From the NCBI GenBank assembly GCA_003141795.1, contig PLNO01000142.1:3034-11614 (forward strand): a stretch of 8,581 nt of DNA. The letters are read 5' to 3'. A model generated the notes under the pieces. That model was given only the letters and a program-made list of their open reading frames with translations. It ran no database searches and was not told where the DNA came from. Every line of letters starts with the position of its first letter. The first letter of the stretch is position 1. The position numbers were made by a program, and so were the translations under genes. Source of the DNA: Spirochaetaceae bacterium. GTDB lineage: Bacteria; Spirochaetota; Spirochaetia; SZUA-6; Fen-1364. Below, piece after piece: positions 1 to 6,010 of this stretch.

Positions 1-135
1 CGCCTCACACATCCGAGCGACGCCGCGATGGCGGTGTATAAACGCCAGAGGGCGATCTACAAGCAGATCTACCCGCAAAACGCGGCCATCTTCAGGGAAT
101 TGTCGCAGATTGCTCAGGTGCCGGCCAGCCCTTGA
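1..135 (+). CDS. C-terminal end of a probable FGGY-family carbohydrate kinase (partial, 5' end outside window)
   Basis: The frame is open from the first base and ends in TGA at 133-135, leaving 44 residues. The tail contains a run of the form AVYKRQRAIYKQIYPQ followed by a helix ending IFRELSQIAQ. This matches the usual C-terminus of FGGY kinases (xylulokinase, glycerol kinase and relatives), where a helix with a Y-x3-Y-x2-L/I-Y-P pattern closes the second actin-like domain. Such enzymes phosphorylate a sugar or polyol with ATP in the cytoplasm. The substrate cannot be told from this fragment. A GC-rich hairpin lies 20 bp after the stop, and the next gene is convergent, so this is the last gene of its transcript. 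The family call is based only on the tail pattern. Confidence 0.5.
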   Translation, partial: RLTHPSDAAMAVYKRQRAIYKQIYPQNAAIFRELSQIAQVPASP

Positions 136-154
136 ACTGAAAAGGGTCGCGTCC

Positions 155-181
155 CGCCGGGCGGGCGCGGGCCCGGCGTTT
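155..181 (+). terminator. Possible rho-independent terminator of the upstream kinase gene
   Basis: An 8-bp perfect GC-rich stem (CGCCGGGC at 155-162, GCCCGGCG at 171-178) with an 8-nt loop is followed by only three T residues (179-181). It lies 20 bp after the stop of the plus-strand gene ending at 135. The short T run makes it a weak intrinsic terminator. It could equally be a 3'-end-stabilising hairpin. Confidence 0.4.
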
Positions 182-199
182 CCGACATGAAGCCCGCCG

Positions 200-219
200 T
201 TTGGAATGATCATTCCAAA
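200..219. promoter_or_regulatory. Perfect 20-bp palindrome, operator-like
   Basis: TTTGGAATGATCATTCCAAA is a perfect inverted repeat centred on GATC with no mismatch over 20 bp. It sits in the gap between two convergent genes, after the kinase terminator hairpin. The length, symmetry and AT-rich arms look like a binding site for a dimeric regulator such as a TetR-type repressor, but no regulator gene and no clear promoter is adjacent. As RNA it could fold into an 8-bp stem with a GAUC loop, without a U-tract on either strand. The function is unknown; only the symmetry is directly observed. Confidence 0.5.
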
Positions 220-237
220 TCGCACGTATGCGTGACG

Positions 238-256
238 AAAAATCAGCGCACTGCGC
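238..256 (-). terminator. Weak candidate terminator of the pyr operon
   Basis: On the minus strand, 6 bp after the pyrC stop, a short GCGC-AGT-GCGC stem-loop (256 down to 246) is followed by TGA and then five T residues (242-238). Position and T-tract fit an intrinsic terminator for the minus-strand operon. The 4-bp stem is too short to be convincing alone. Confidence 0.35.
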
Positions 257-261
257 AACAA

Positions 262-1308
262 TCAGGCGAATGAAGAGAAGGGGTCCATCTCGTACTCCTT
301 CTCCAATCCCTTTTCAGGAGCGCGTCCCGACACGGGAATTTCCACGCCGAAGGTCCTGCATATCGCCGCGTGGGTCACCTCGACGACCCGCTCCGCCGGC
401 ATGCCGCGCGCGGAGAGCAGCCGGACGAACCGCGGGTAGAACGGCATACCGGGGAAGCCGGACGCGTATCCTTCCACCTTGTCCTTGCGCGTGTGCGGCG
501 CGTGATCCGTCTCTATCCAGTCGATGTCCCCGTCAAGGAGACGCTGGAGCATCAGCGACGGCATCGGCACGGGGCGCAGCGGCGGATTGACCTTGAGCAG
601 AACCCCGTCCGCCTCCTCGAGCATGCCGGCGTCCAGCAACGCGTGGTGGGGGGTGAGCCCGCATGTGACGCGCAGCGCAGCCGCGCCGGTGACATGCGCG
701 TCCCGAAGCACGTCCAGCGCCCACGGCGTCGAGATATGGCAGATGTGGAGCGTGCCGCGAAACCCCGCCTTTCTGGCGAAGCTCATCTGATCGTCGACCG
801 AGGCGACCTCGGCCGCGGGAGGCCGGGCCCTGTTGTGGCTGGACGGCCGTGCGGGGTCCCATTCGGCGGGCCGCAGCAGTGAATCCTTTTCGCAGTGCAC
901 GGCAAGCACGCCTGTGAACCCGAGCGCGGCGAGCGTCCTGTACACGAGGGCCTGCTCGCGGGGATCGATGATGCCCATGTTCCCCGTCGAATGACCTGCG
1001 AACATCTTCAGGCCCACGACGCGGGGGAACAGCTCCTTCCACGCCCGTACCATGTCCTCGATCTGCTTCGGCACAGCGGTGAGGCCGGCGTACAGTCCGT
1101 GAAACACGGGGATGCCCCGATCACGGAGAGCGGCATCCGCGGCATCGATACGCCGCAGCACGGCATCCCGCGAGGTGAGGGGGGGATCGGTGTTCGGCAT
1201 CTCGAAGATGCCGTCAAGGCCCGCGCGGTAGGCGACGGACAGGCCGTGGGCGAGCGTCTCCTTCGTCGCCTGATTCCAGTCCCGGAGGTGGACGTGGGGG
1301 TCGATCAT
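262..1308 (-). CDS. pyrC: Dihydroorotase, class I-like short form
   Basis: This 348-residue zinc amidohydrolase cyclises N-carbamoyl-L-aspartate to dihydroorotate, the third step of de novo UMP synthesis, in the cytoplasm. Visible motifs: the HVHLRD metal motif (H5, H7); MPNT at 37-40; K101 in VGLKMFAGHST, at the position of the carboxylated bridging lysine; H138; HICH at 188-191; and TDHAPHT at 267-273 with the catalytic Asp 268. It is shorter than many class I enzymes (about 420 residues) because the flanking beta domain is almost absent. I chose ATG at 1308 because the conserved domain begins directly after it; the frame is open further upstream, to 1515, but that part overlaps pyrBI and reads as arginine-rich non-protein sequence. 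No Shine-Dalgarno precedes this ATG. A hairpin (1317-1329) occupies that place and the start overlaps the stop of a 24-codon frame (ATGA), suggesting coupling or an indel. It is the last gene of the operon. Confidence 0.95.
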   Translation of the reverse strand: MIDPHVHLRDWNQATKETLAHGLSVAYRAGLDGIFEMPNTDPPLTSRDAVLRRIDAADAALRDRGIPVFHGLYAGLTAVPKQIEDMVRAWKELFPRVVGLKMFAGHSTGNMGIIDPREQALVYRTLAALGFTGVLAVHCEKDSLLRPAEWDPARPSSHNRARPPAAEVASVDDQMSFARKAGFRGTLHICHISTPWALDVLRDAHVTGAAALRVTCGLTPHHALLDAGMLEEADGVLLKVNPPLRPVPMPSLMLQRLLDGDIDWIETDHAPHTRKDKVEGYASGFPGMPFYPRFVRLLSARGMPAERVVEVTHAAICRTFGVEIPVSGRAPEKGLEKEYEMDPFSSFA

Positions 1309-1379
1309 TGGCACGCCGCGCGAAGCGCGACCGGAATCTTTATGGTCGACAGTACGGCCCGTTCCATTTCGGTCTGCAT
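1305..1379 (-). CDS. 24-codon ORF bridging pyrBI and pyrC: leader peptide, or displaced N-terminus of PyrC
   Basis: An ATG 2 bp after the pyrBI stop opens a frame encoding MQTEMERAVLSTIKIPVALR plus four residues (AACQ). It stops at a TGA that overlaps the pyrC ATG (ATGA). The stretch STIKIP resembles the hydrophobic first strand that often precedes the HxHLRD motif in dihydroorotases. If so, it would be the true PyrC N-terminus, separated by a -1 shift within the GC-rich hairpin sequence near 1317-1329. Alternatively it is a short translated spacer that delivers ribosomes to pyrC, which has no Shine-Dalgarno of its own. I see only a weak AGAG-like sequence before its ATG. I cannot decide between these from sequence alone. 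Confidence 0.35.
   Translation of the reverse strand: MQTEMERAVLSTIKIPVALRAACQ
1317..1329 (-). other. GC hairpin immediately upstream of the pyrC start
   Basis: A CGCGC stem (1317-1321) pairs with GCGCG (1325-1329) around a 3-nt loop, ending 8 nt before the pyrC ATG. It covers the position where a Shine-Dalgarno would be. In mRNA it could block independent initiation, so pyrC would depend on ribosomes arriving from upstream. It is also the kind of compact GC hairpin where sequencing indels occur. Confidence 0.4.
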
Positions 1380-1381
1380 TT

Positions 1382-2896
1382 CTACTCTGGATATTCCACG
1401 ATCTCGATGCGGCCGGGCAGGGAGGCGAGGTAGGCCTTCTTCTCCTGGTCGGTGACCTTACGGTGGCTGATGGTGTACGGCCTGCGGCAGTAGCGGCAGC
1501 GGATGGTGCCTGCATCGTTGTAGAACCGGGGAGGCACGTCCTCGTTCACCGTCCGCGTGATGCAGTTCGCGTTGGTGCAGAGCAGATACACGAACTTTTC
1601 CGCGATGCGGCCGTTCTTCACGCTGTTGATCGTCGGCTCGGGGGAGAGGAGGCTGATCCGCTTCAGGTCGCGCTCGGGGAGCTCCCGCATGTTCGTCTTG
1701 ATGAACGGGTTGGGCTTTTCGGCGATCGTTGCAGTGGTGCACGAGTAGCCGCGGTTCTCCAGGTCCAGGGCGTCGCTCACGGCCCGCAGCGTACCGGGGG
1801 AGAGATGGTCTATCACGGTTCCGTCCTGGATCTTGTCGATGAACATGCCGCTCTGCTTCCCCCCGTGGACCGTGCGGGGCAGCCTGTTGTTGCCGGTGCC
1901 GAGCTCCCGCGGCAGGCGGCCGTCGTAGCGCTTGTAGCCGGCATGGCCGAGCATCTCATGGAGGAGCGCCTTGCGGAGGAAGATGCCGTACTCGGCCTGG
2001 GCGAAGAAGGCCTGGGCGGGGGTGAAATACACGCGGTAGTCGATCTCCGCGATCTCGCTGTTCACGGGGAGCGGGTGGAGCACGCGAACATCGAAGCCCT
2101 CGATCTTCTCCTCGTCGATGCGGTACTGCTTCATCATGGCCACGATGTCCCTCTGCTTGACGCCGGGCATGCGCTCCAGCTGCGGACGTGTCATATAGTA
2201 GAAATCAACCTGGCGCATCACGTCGCGCACACTCTTCTCCCTCTCCACCTTCACGTGCCGCGCCTCCAGGAGCTGCATGAGGTCGTCCGGCATGCCCAGG
2301 AAATCTTCGGCCGCCCATCGTATGGTGACGTTGTCGAAGTGGGAGAGGGCAAGGCTCAGGGAGCGTACCGTGCGTCCGTGGGAGAGGTCGCCGCCGAACC
2401 CGATGCGAAGCCCGTCGAGCTTGCCCTCCCGCAGCGCATAGATCGTGAGTACGTCAAGCAGCGCCTGCGTCGGGTGCTCGTTCTTTCCGTCCCCGCCGTT
2501 GATCACGGGGATGTTCGCCACGTCGGCTGCCCACTGCAGGGAGCCGTCCAGCGGATGGCGCATGACGATCACGTCGTTGTGGTTCGCGCACATCATGGTG
2601 ACCGTGTCGCGCACCGTCTCGTTCTTCATCACCGAGGTGCCTTCGGTCCCCGAGAACCCGTCGTAGCGCCCCCCCAGCTCCCGCATGCCGGTGTTGAAGC
2701 TGGTACGCGTCCGCGTGCTGGGCTCGTAGAACATGTAGGAGAGGGTGCGGTGCTTCAGGGCATCGCGCAGCGCGTTGCGGCCCCCCGACTTCTCCATCTC
2801 CGCCATGTGGCGCCCCGCATCGCAGAGTGCGAGGATCTCCTCCCGGGAGAAGTCCGTGATGGAGATGATGTCCCTGTCCTGGAATTGCGCGTTCAT
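1382..2896 (-). CDS. pyrB: Aspartate carbamoyltransferase, catalytic-regulatory chain fusion (PyrB-PyrI)
   Basis: A 504-residue single chain joins both ATCase subunits; it condenses carbamoyl phosphate with aspartate, the committed pyrimidine step. The PyrB part (about 1-345) shows STRTRTSF at 60-67 (carbamoyl-phosphate site), K91 in an 80s-type loop, HPTQALLD at 141-148 and HPLP at 274-277. The PyrI part (about 350-504) begins KIQDGTVIDHL, has KRISLLSPEPTINSVKNGRI at 412-431, and ends in a zinc domain with C440-x4-C445 and C467-x2-C470. A glycine-rich, basic linker (about 330-350) joins them. Separate chains are usual (about 310 and 150 residues); PyrBI fusions are known in Thermotoga and Treponema. 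The intact regulatory zinc site suggests allosteric nucleotide control is retained. The start is set by AAAGGAG 7 nt upstream. The ATG overlaps the pseudouridine synthase stop (ATGA), indicating coupling. Confidence 0.95.
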   Translation of the reverse strand: MNAQFQDRDIISITDFSREEILALCDAGRHMAEMEKSGGRNALRDALKHRTLSYMFYEPSTRTRTSFNTGMRELGGRYDGFSGTEGTSVMKNETVRDTVTMMCANHNDVIVMRHPLDGSLQWAADVANIPVINGGDGKNEHPTQALLDVLTIYALREGKLDGLRIGFGGDLSHGRTVRSLSLALSHFDNVTIRWAAEDFLGMPDDLMQLLEARHVKVEREKSVRDVMRQVDFYYMTRPQLERMPGVKQRDIVAMMKQYRIDEEKIEGFDVRVLHPLPVNSEIAEIDYRVYFTPAQAFFAQAEYGIFLRKALLHEMLGHAGYKRYDGRLPRELGTGNNRLPRTVHGGKQSGMFIDKIQDGTVIDHLSPGTLRAVSDALDLENRGYSCTTATIAEKPNPFIKTNMRELPERDLKRISLLSPEPTINSVKNGRIAEKFVYLLCTNANCITRTVNEDVPPRFYNDAGTIRCRYCRRPYTISHRKVTDQEKKAYLASLPGRIEIVEYPE

Positions 2897-3660
2897 GAAG
2901 TGGCTCCTTTCCGTCCTGTTTCGAAGGCGGGCAAACCTGCCGCCGGCTCGATCCCGAAAAGCGCCGCGAACTCGGGCGGCAGGGGAGATTCGACCACGAG
3001 GGCGACCCCCGTGACGGGGTGGCGGAGCCCGATCCGCACGGCGTGCAGGTACATGCGCTGGACGAAGGGCTCGGGCACCGGCCGGCCGTACAGCACGTCG
3101 CCGAGGAGCGGCAGGCCGGCGTGCGAAAGGTGCGCCCGTATCTGGTGACGGAAACCCCGCGTTATCTCCACCAGCACCAGCGCGCGTCCCTCGGTCCGGC
3201 GGAGCACGTGCGCCGTCGTCTCATGGACGTCACGGGTCGCCGCCTCCAGGACCCAGGGGCTCTTCTCCTCCGCGGTGACCACCCGCACCCTGCGGCGCCC
3301 GGGGCCGTACGGTGCAAAACGGCTTGTCACCGTGAACGAATCCGCCGTCGGCTGTTCGACGATCGCGCATCCCGCGGCGTATTGCTTGCGCATCGTCTCG
3401 AATCCCGCCCGCAGGGTCTGGAAGGCCTGAGCGGTGCGCGCCACCACGACAAGTCCGGATGTTTCCCTGTCCAGGCGGTGGAGAAGCCCCGGCTCCACGG
3501 TCTTGAACCCGGGCAGGTGGCGGACCTCGGGGTATGCCTCCATCACCATGCCGAGCAGCGTGCCCTCTTCACCGGCGTGCAGCGGTGCGGTATGGATCCC
3601 CGCGGGTTTCTCCACGACGAGCAGGCTCTCGTCCTCGAACCTCACCACCAGACCCTGCAT
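2893..3660 (-). CDS. RluA-family pseudouridine synthase, no S4 domain
   Basis: This 255-residue protein should convert specific uridines in rRNA or tRNA to pseudouridine. The family signature HRLDRETSGL (61-70) carries the catalytic Asp 64. VEKPAG lies near the N-terminus, followed by the later motifs RGFRHQIRAHLSHAG with GD and YG after it, and YLHAVRIGLRHPVTG. There is no N-terminal S4 RNA-binding domain, so it is a compact form; the exact target base (RluA, RluC/D or TruC type) cannot be read from the motifs. The start follows the upstream stop by 12 bp with only a weak AGGT upstream, so translation is probably coupled to the preceding gene. Its 3' end contains the pyrBI Shine-Dalgarno and overlaps the pyrBI start by 4 bp. 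A modification enzyme inside a pyrimidine operon is unusual. Confidence 0.88.
   Translation of the reverse strand: MQGLVVRFEDESLLVVEKPAGIHTAPLHAGEEGTLLGMVMEAYPEVRHLPGFKTVEPGLLHRLDRETSGLVVVARTAQAFQTLRAGFETMRKQYAAGCAIVEQPTADSFTVTSRFAPYGPGRRRVRVVTAEEKSPWVLEAATRDVHETTAHVLRRTEGRALVLVEITRGFRHQIRAHLSHAGLPLLGDVLYGRPVPEPFVQRMYLHAVRIGLRHPVTGVALVVESPLPPEFAALFGIEPAAGLPAFETGRKGATS
2904..2910 (-). promoter_or_regulatory. Ribosome-binding site of pyrBI, inside the upstream coding sequence
   Basis: AAAGGAG lies 7 nt before the pyrBI ATG, within the last codons of the pseudouridine synthase gene. Together with the ATGA overlap it fixes the pyrBI start and supports both independent and coupled initiation. Confidence 0.75.
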
Positions 3661-3672
3661 CGGTGAGCCGAC

Positions 3673-4881
3673 CTATTTGAACTGCGAAAGGGTCTTCCCC
3701 ATCGCCTGGACGTCGTCCTGGATCGACTTGTTGATCTCCTCCACTGTCGGAGGCGCCTGCTTCACGCCGGGGAAGTTCTTCGCCGCCCGTTCGGCGTCCG
3801 CCGGCCGCACGAAATTCTTGATTGCCGTGACCACCGTGTACTGCGCAATCGGGCCCTGGGTGACGTACCCGTCGAAGATGTCGCCAAGGGTGAGGGCATT
3901 GCCGCCGAGCGCATACGAGCTTCCCTTCACCGACAGCGCGCCCAGCGGCGTTCCCGCCGTATCCCAGCCGCCCGACTTCTTGTCGGCAGGCAGCGAATCG
4001 ATCATTGCATCGATTGCGCCGCCCGCCGCCCACGTGAGGCCGCTTCCCGCGCGTCCGTCGGGCCAGGGAGCATGAAGGGAAACGGAGAAGGCGCGGGAGC
4101 CGATCGCGTCATAGACGATGTTGCCAGCCCGGCGCGTCTCCGGCAGCTTCATGCTTGCGGCGTTCCGTGCGTATTCGGTGTTGCGGTACCGCGTGAAGAC
4201 GTGCTGCGTGCTCGCGTACACGAGGGCCTTCTGCCCCTTCTGCACGAACTCCCGCATGATCGTTTCCGCCATGTGCTGGTCGGGGACGCCGTTGGCGAAG
4301 ATTTGCGCGACGATCTTCGGGTCGTTGATGTCGCGCGCCGATTTCAGATATCCCCAGTTCTGGCGGACGTTCAGGCCGACGATACGAAACGGCGGCGCTC
4401 CCCGCGGACGGTCCCTGTTCACCTGCCAGGCCGCCCTGTACAGGTCGATGTATTCCTGATACCCCCAGGTGACGAGCCAATCGAAGGTGATCGCCCTCGC
4501 TTTCGATTCGTCCCACGCATCGGCCGTCGTGAGCGCGTCGATAGCGGCCTGGCTGTCGGAGAGCGCGTACTCGATCCCGAGGCTGCGCACGCCCGCCGCG
4601 TAGAGCCGCGGGATGAGGTCTCCGACGAGCCTCACGTTCTCCTTGATTTTGAAGAACTCTCCGAGCATGACGATGTCGTGGCTGGCGAAGGAAGCGATGA
4701 TGTAGTCCTCGGGGGAGCGCCAGCTCGATTGCGCGAACCGGGCGAGCGGTGTCAGCGTCGTCGGGGCGACCGTTGGTCTCTTGAGCACATCCGATTTGCG
4801 ATTGAAGAATTGGAAGGGATCCAGGAAAAGCACGATGGCCGCAAGAGCCACGAGGACGATGAGCACCGTGTTGCGTTTCAT
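3673..4881 (-). CDS. Membrane-anchored protein resembling the ChaN/TraB/Tiki (erythromycin-esterase-like) group
   Basis: A 402-residue protein with an N-terminal signal-anchor (MKRN, then a hydrophobic stretch at about 5-20), predicted to place the rest outside the cytoplasmic membrane. No lipobox Cys is seen. Residues 71-106 read VMLGEFFKIKENV...LGIEYA, which matches the strand-GE-helix-strand-E pattern of the ChaN/DUF399, TraB/Tiki and EreA superfamily. E75 and E104 would be the two acidic positions. The usual His two residues after the GE pair appears as Phe (GEFF), while a later ALVYASTQHVFTRY (219-232) keeps a candidate His 227. Members bind haem, cleave peptides or hydrolyse esters, so no specific activity can be claimed. 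ATG at 4881 is preferred: it directly precedes the anchor and lies 10 nt after a -10-like TACTAT. Longer in-frame starts run into the upstream gene. It is probably first in the operon that includes pyrBI and pyrC. Confidence 0.8.
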   Translation of the reverse strand: MKRNTVLIVLVALAAIVLFLDPFQFFNRKSDVLKRPTVAPTTLTPLARFAQSSWRSPEDYIIASFASHDIVMLGEFFKIKENVRLVGDLIPRLYAAGVRSLGIEYALSDSQAAIDALTTADAWDESKARAITFDWLVTWGYQEYIDLYRAAWQVNRDRPRGAPPFRIVGLNVRQNWGYLKSARDINDPKIVAQIFANGVPDQHMAETIMREFVQKGQKALVYASTQHVFTRYRNTEYARNAASMKLPETRRAGNIVYDAIGSRAFSVSLHAPWPDGRAGSGLTWAAGGAIDAMIDSLPADKKSGGWDTAGTPLGALSVKGSSYALGGNALTLGDIFDGYVTQGPIAQYTVVTAIKNFVRPADAERAAKNFPGVKQAPPTVEEINKSIQDDVQAMGKTLSQFK

Positions 4882-4890
4882 GCTTCCGCC

Positions 4891-4919
4891 ATAGTAGCGG
4901 ATCGGGCCGGGCGCGTCCA
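4891..4919 (-). promoter_or_regulatory. Candidate sigma-70-type promoter for the ChaN-like/pyr operon, near-leaderless
   Basis: Minus strand: TGGACG (4919-4914) and TACTAT (4896-4891) are separated by exactly 17 bp. The expected start of transcription is at about 4884, three nt before the ATG at 4881. This would give an almost leaderless mRNA. The -35 overlaps one arm of the hairpin at 4909-4938, so readthrough and initiation may interfere. Confidence 0.4.
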
Positions 4920-4938
4920 TGCCAGCAAGGACGCGCCC
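4909..4938 (-). terminator. Strong hairpin after the DHOD-like gene, without U-tract
   Basis: A perfect 10-bp stem, GGGCGCGTCC at 4909-4918 and GGACGCGCCC at 4929-4938, with a 10-nt loop begins 10 bp after the stop codon of the flavoprotein gene. No T-run follows on the minus strand. It may be a 3'-protecting hairpin or a partial terminator that lowers readthrough into the downstream operon. A classical intrinsic terminator is not supported. Confidence 0.5.
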
Positions 4939-4948
4939 CCAAGAAAGC

Positions 4949-5959
4949 TCAGACCCGAACGGGCTCGGCGAACTCCTTCGCGTCGAGCAGCATCTTCGCG
5001 TACTGAGCGCGCGTGTACGCCCAGGAATCCTTTCCGTGCTCGGCCGACAGTTTCCCGCGGAAAGAATCGATCGTCGCGTAGGATTTTGCGTCCATCCAGC
5101 GGGCAAGCTCGTCGAGCATCGTGCGGAGCGACTTCACGCCGTTCCTGTATATGCCCGTGACAACCTGGACGGCGGTCGCGCCGGCAAGCAGCATCTTTGT
5201 CACGTCGGAGCCCGACACGATGCCCGTGCTCGCGCACACATCGGCCTTGATTTTTCCGTGGAGGAGCCCTGCGAACCGCAGCGGCAGGCGGTTGTCCGCC
5301 TGGGTACTGAAGTTGAAGGGTTGAATCATCGATTCGGTGTCGACGTTGATGTCGGGCTGGAAGAACCGGTTGAAGAGCACGAAAGCGTCCACGCCCTCAC
5401 GATCGAGCTTGCTCACCATGTTCAGCGGGTTGGAGTAGAAGACGCTGAGCTTTACCGCGATGGGGATCTTCACTTCCTGGCGGACCTCCCGCACGATCTC
5501 CAGCTGCTCCTCCTCCACCATGCCCCCCCCGACGTCGAGCTCGCGCGGGGTGGCGAAGAAGTTCAGCTCCAGGCCGTCGACTCCCTGGTCAGCGAGCTGT
5601 TTCGCGTATTCCAGCCACGTGTCGTGAGCCACGGCGTTGAGGCTGGCGATGACGGGGATCTTCACCGCTTCCCGCGCCTTCTTCACCCACATGAGGTGCT
5701 CGCGCGCCCCTGCGTGCTGCAGCTTGGGGAAAATCGTCGCCATTTCGCCGTAGAGGTTGTCATCCTTGTGGAGGTCTTCCTCGAGCCGAAGACGCTCAAG
5801 CTGGATTACCTCCTCGAAGAGGCTCTTCAGGACGAGAGCGCCGACTCCGGCCTCCTCGATCCGCTTGATGCTGTCCACATTGGATGTAAGATCACTCGCG
5901 CCGGCGATCACCGGATTGGCAAGAGCGATTCCCATGTAGCGTGTCTGCAGGCTGGCCAT
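4949..5959 (-). CDS. Dihydroorotate dehydrogenase-like flavoprotein
   Basis: A 336-residue TIM-barrel protein of the DHOD-like subgroup. It starts TRYMGIALANPVIAGASDLT and shows FMN-site features: K45 in LVLKS, N108 in SLN, N133 in ELN, K170 in VKLS, and phosphate-binding GIVSG (246-250) with VQVVTGIYRNG (265-274). True DHODs have a catalytic Cys or Ser in a loop following ELN; here the loop reads FFATPRELD with neither. The DHOD-like subgroup is described as FMN-binding but lacking some catalytic residues. Orotate production is therefore doubtful, although the position next to pyrBI and pyrC argues for a pyrimidine link. No other pyrD is visible. The start is fixed by AAGGAGG 5 nt before the ATG; the open frame further upstream runs into the ispH promoter and gene. 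It has its own promoter (5982-6010). Confidence 0.85.
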   Translation of the reverse strand: MASLQTRYMGIALANPVIAGASDLTSNVDSIKRIEEAGVGALVLKSLFEEVIQLERLRLEEDLHKDDNLYGEMATIFPKLQHAGAREHLMWVKKAREAVKIPVIASLNAVAHDTWLEYAKQLADQGVDGLELNFFATPRELDVGGGMVEEEQLEIVREVRQEVKIPIAVKLSVFYSNPLNMVSKLDREGVDAFVLFNRFFQPDINVDTESMIQPFNFSTQADNRLPLRFAGLLHGKIKADVCASTGIVSGSDVTKMLLAGATAVQVVTGIYRNGVKSLRTMLDELARWMDAKSYATIDSFRGKLSAEHGKDSWAYTRAQYAKMLLDAKEFAEPVRV

Positions 5960-5964
5960 GACTT

Positions 5965-5971
5965 CCTCCTT
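5965..5971 (-). promoter_or_regulatory. Consensus ribosome-binding site of the DHOD-like gene
   Basis: AAGGAGG, a full anti-16S match, lies 5 nt before the ATG at 5959. It decides this start over much longer in-frame alternatives reaching to 6445. Confidence 0.85.
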
Positions 5972-5981
5972 GTTCAGTTGA

Positions 5982-6010
5982 AAGGTAGGAACGGGGGGGG
6001 TAAAAGTCAA
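5982..6010 (-). promoter_or_regulatory. Promoter of the DHOD-like gene with a C8 tract in the spacer
   Basis: Minus strand: TTGACT (6010-6005) and TACCTT (5987-5982) are 17 bp apart. Transcription would start near 5975, leaving a leader of about 15 nt with the ribosome-binding site. The spacer contains eight consecutive C residues (G run 5993-6000 on the plus strand). A change in tract length would change the -35/-10 spacing. The -35 abuts the -35 of the divergent ispH promoter. Confidence 0.55.

Noticed and set aside
1309..1515. N-terminal extension of dihydroorotase to an ATG at 1515
   Set aside because: The extra 69 residues are Arg/Pro/Ser-rich, overlap the PyrI zinc domain coding region, and lie outside the conserved dihydroorotase domain.
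1463..3148. 561-codon open frame on the plus strand opposite pyrBI
   Set aside because: It lies entirely antisense to a well-supported gene, is rich in Arg, His, Val and Ala with no recognisable domain, and is the usual artefact of strong GC bias at third positions.
4882..5106. N-terminal extension of the ChaN-like protein to 5106
   Set aside because: It would overlap the 3' end of the DHOD-like gene and place the hydrophobic anchor internally. The ATG at 4881 gives a normal signal-anchor.
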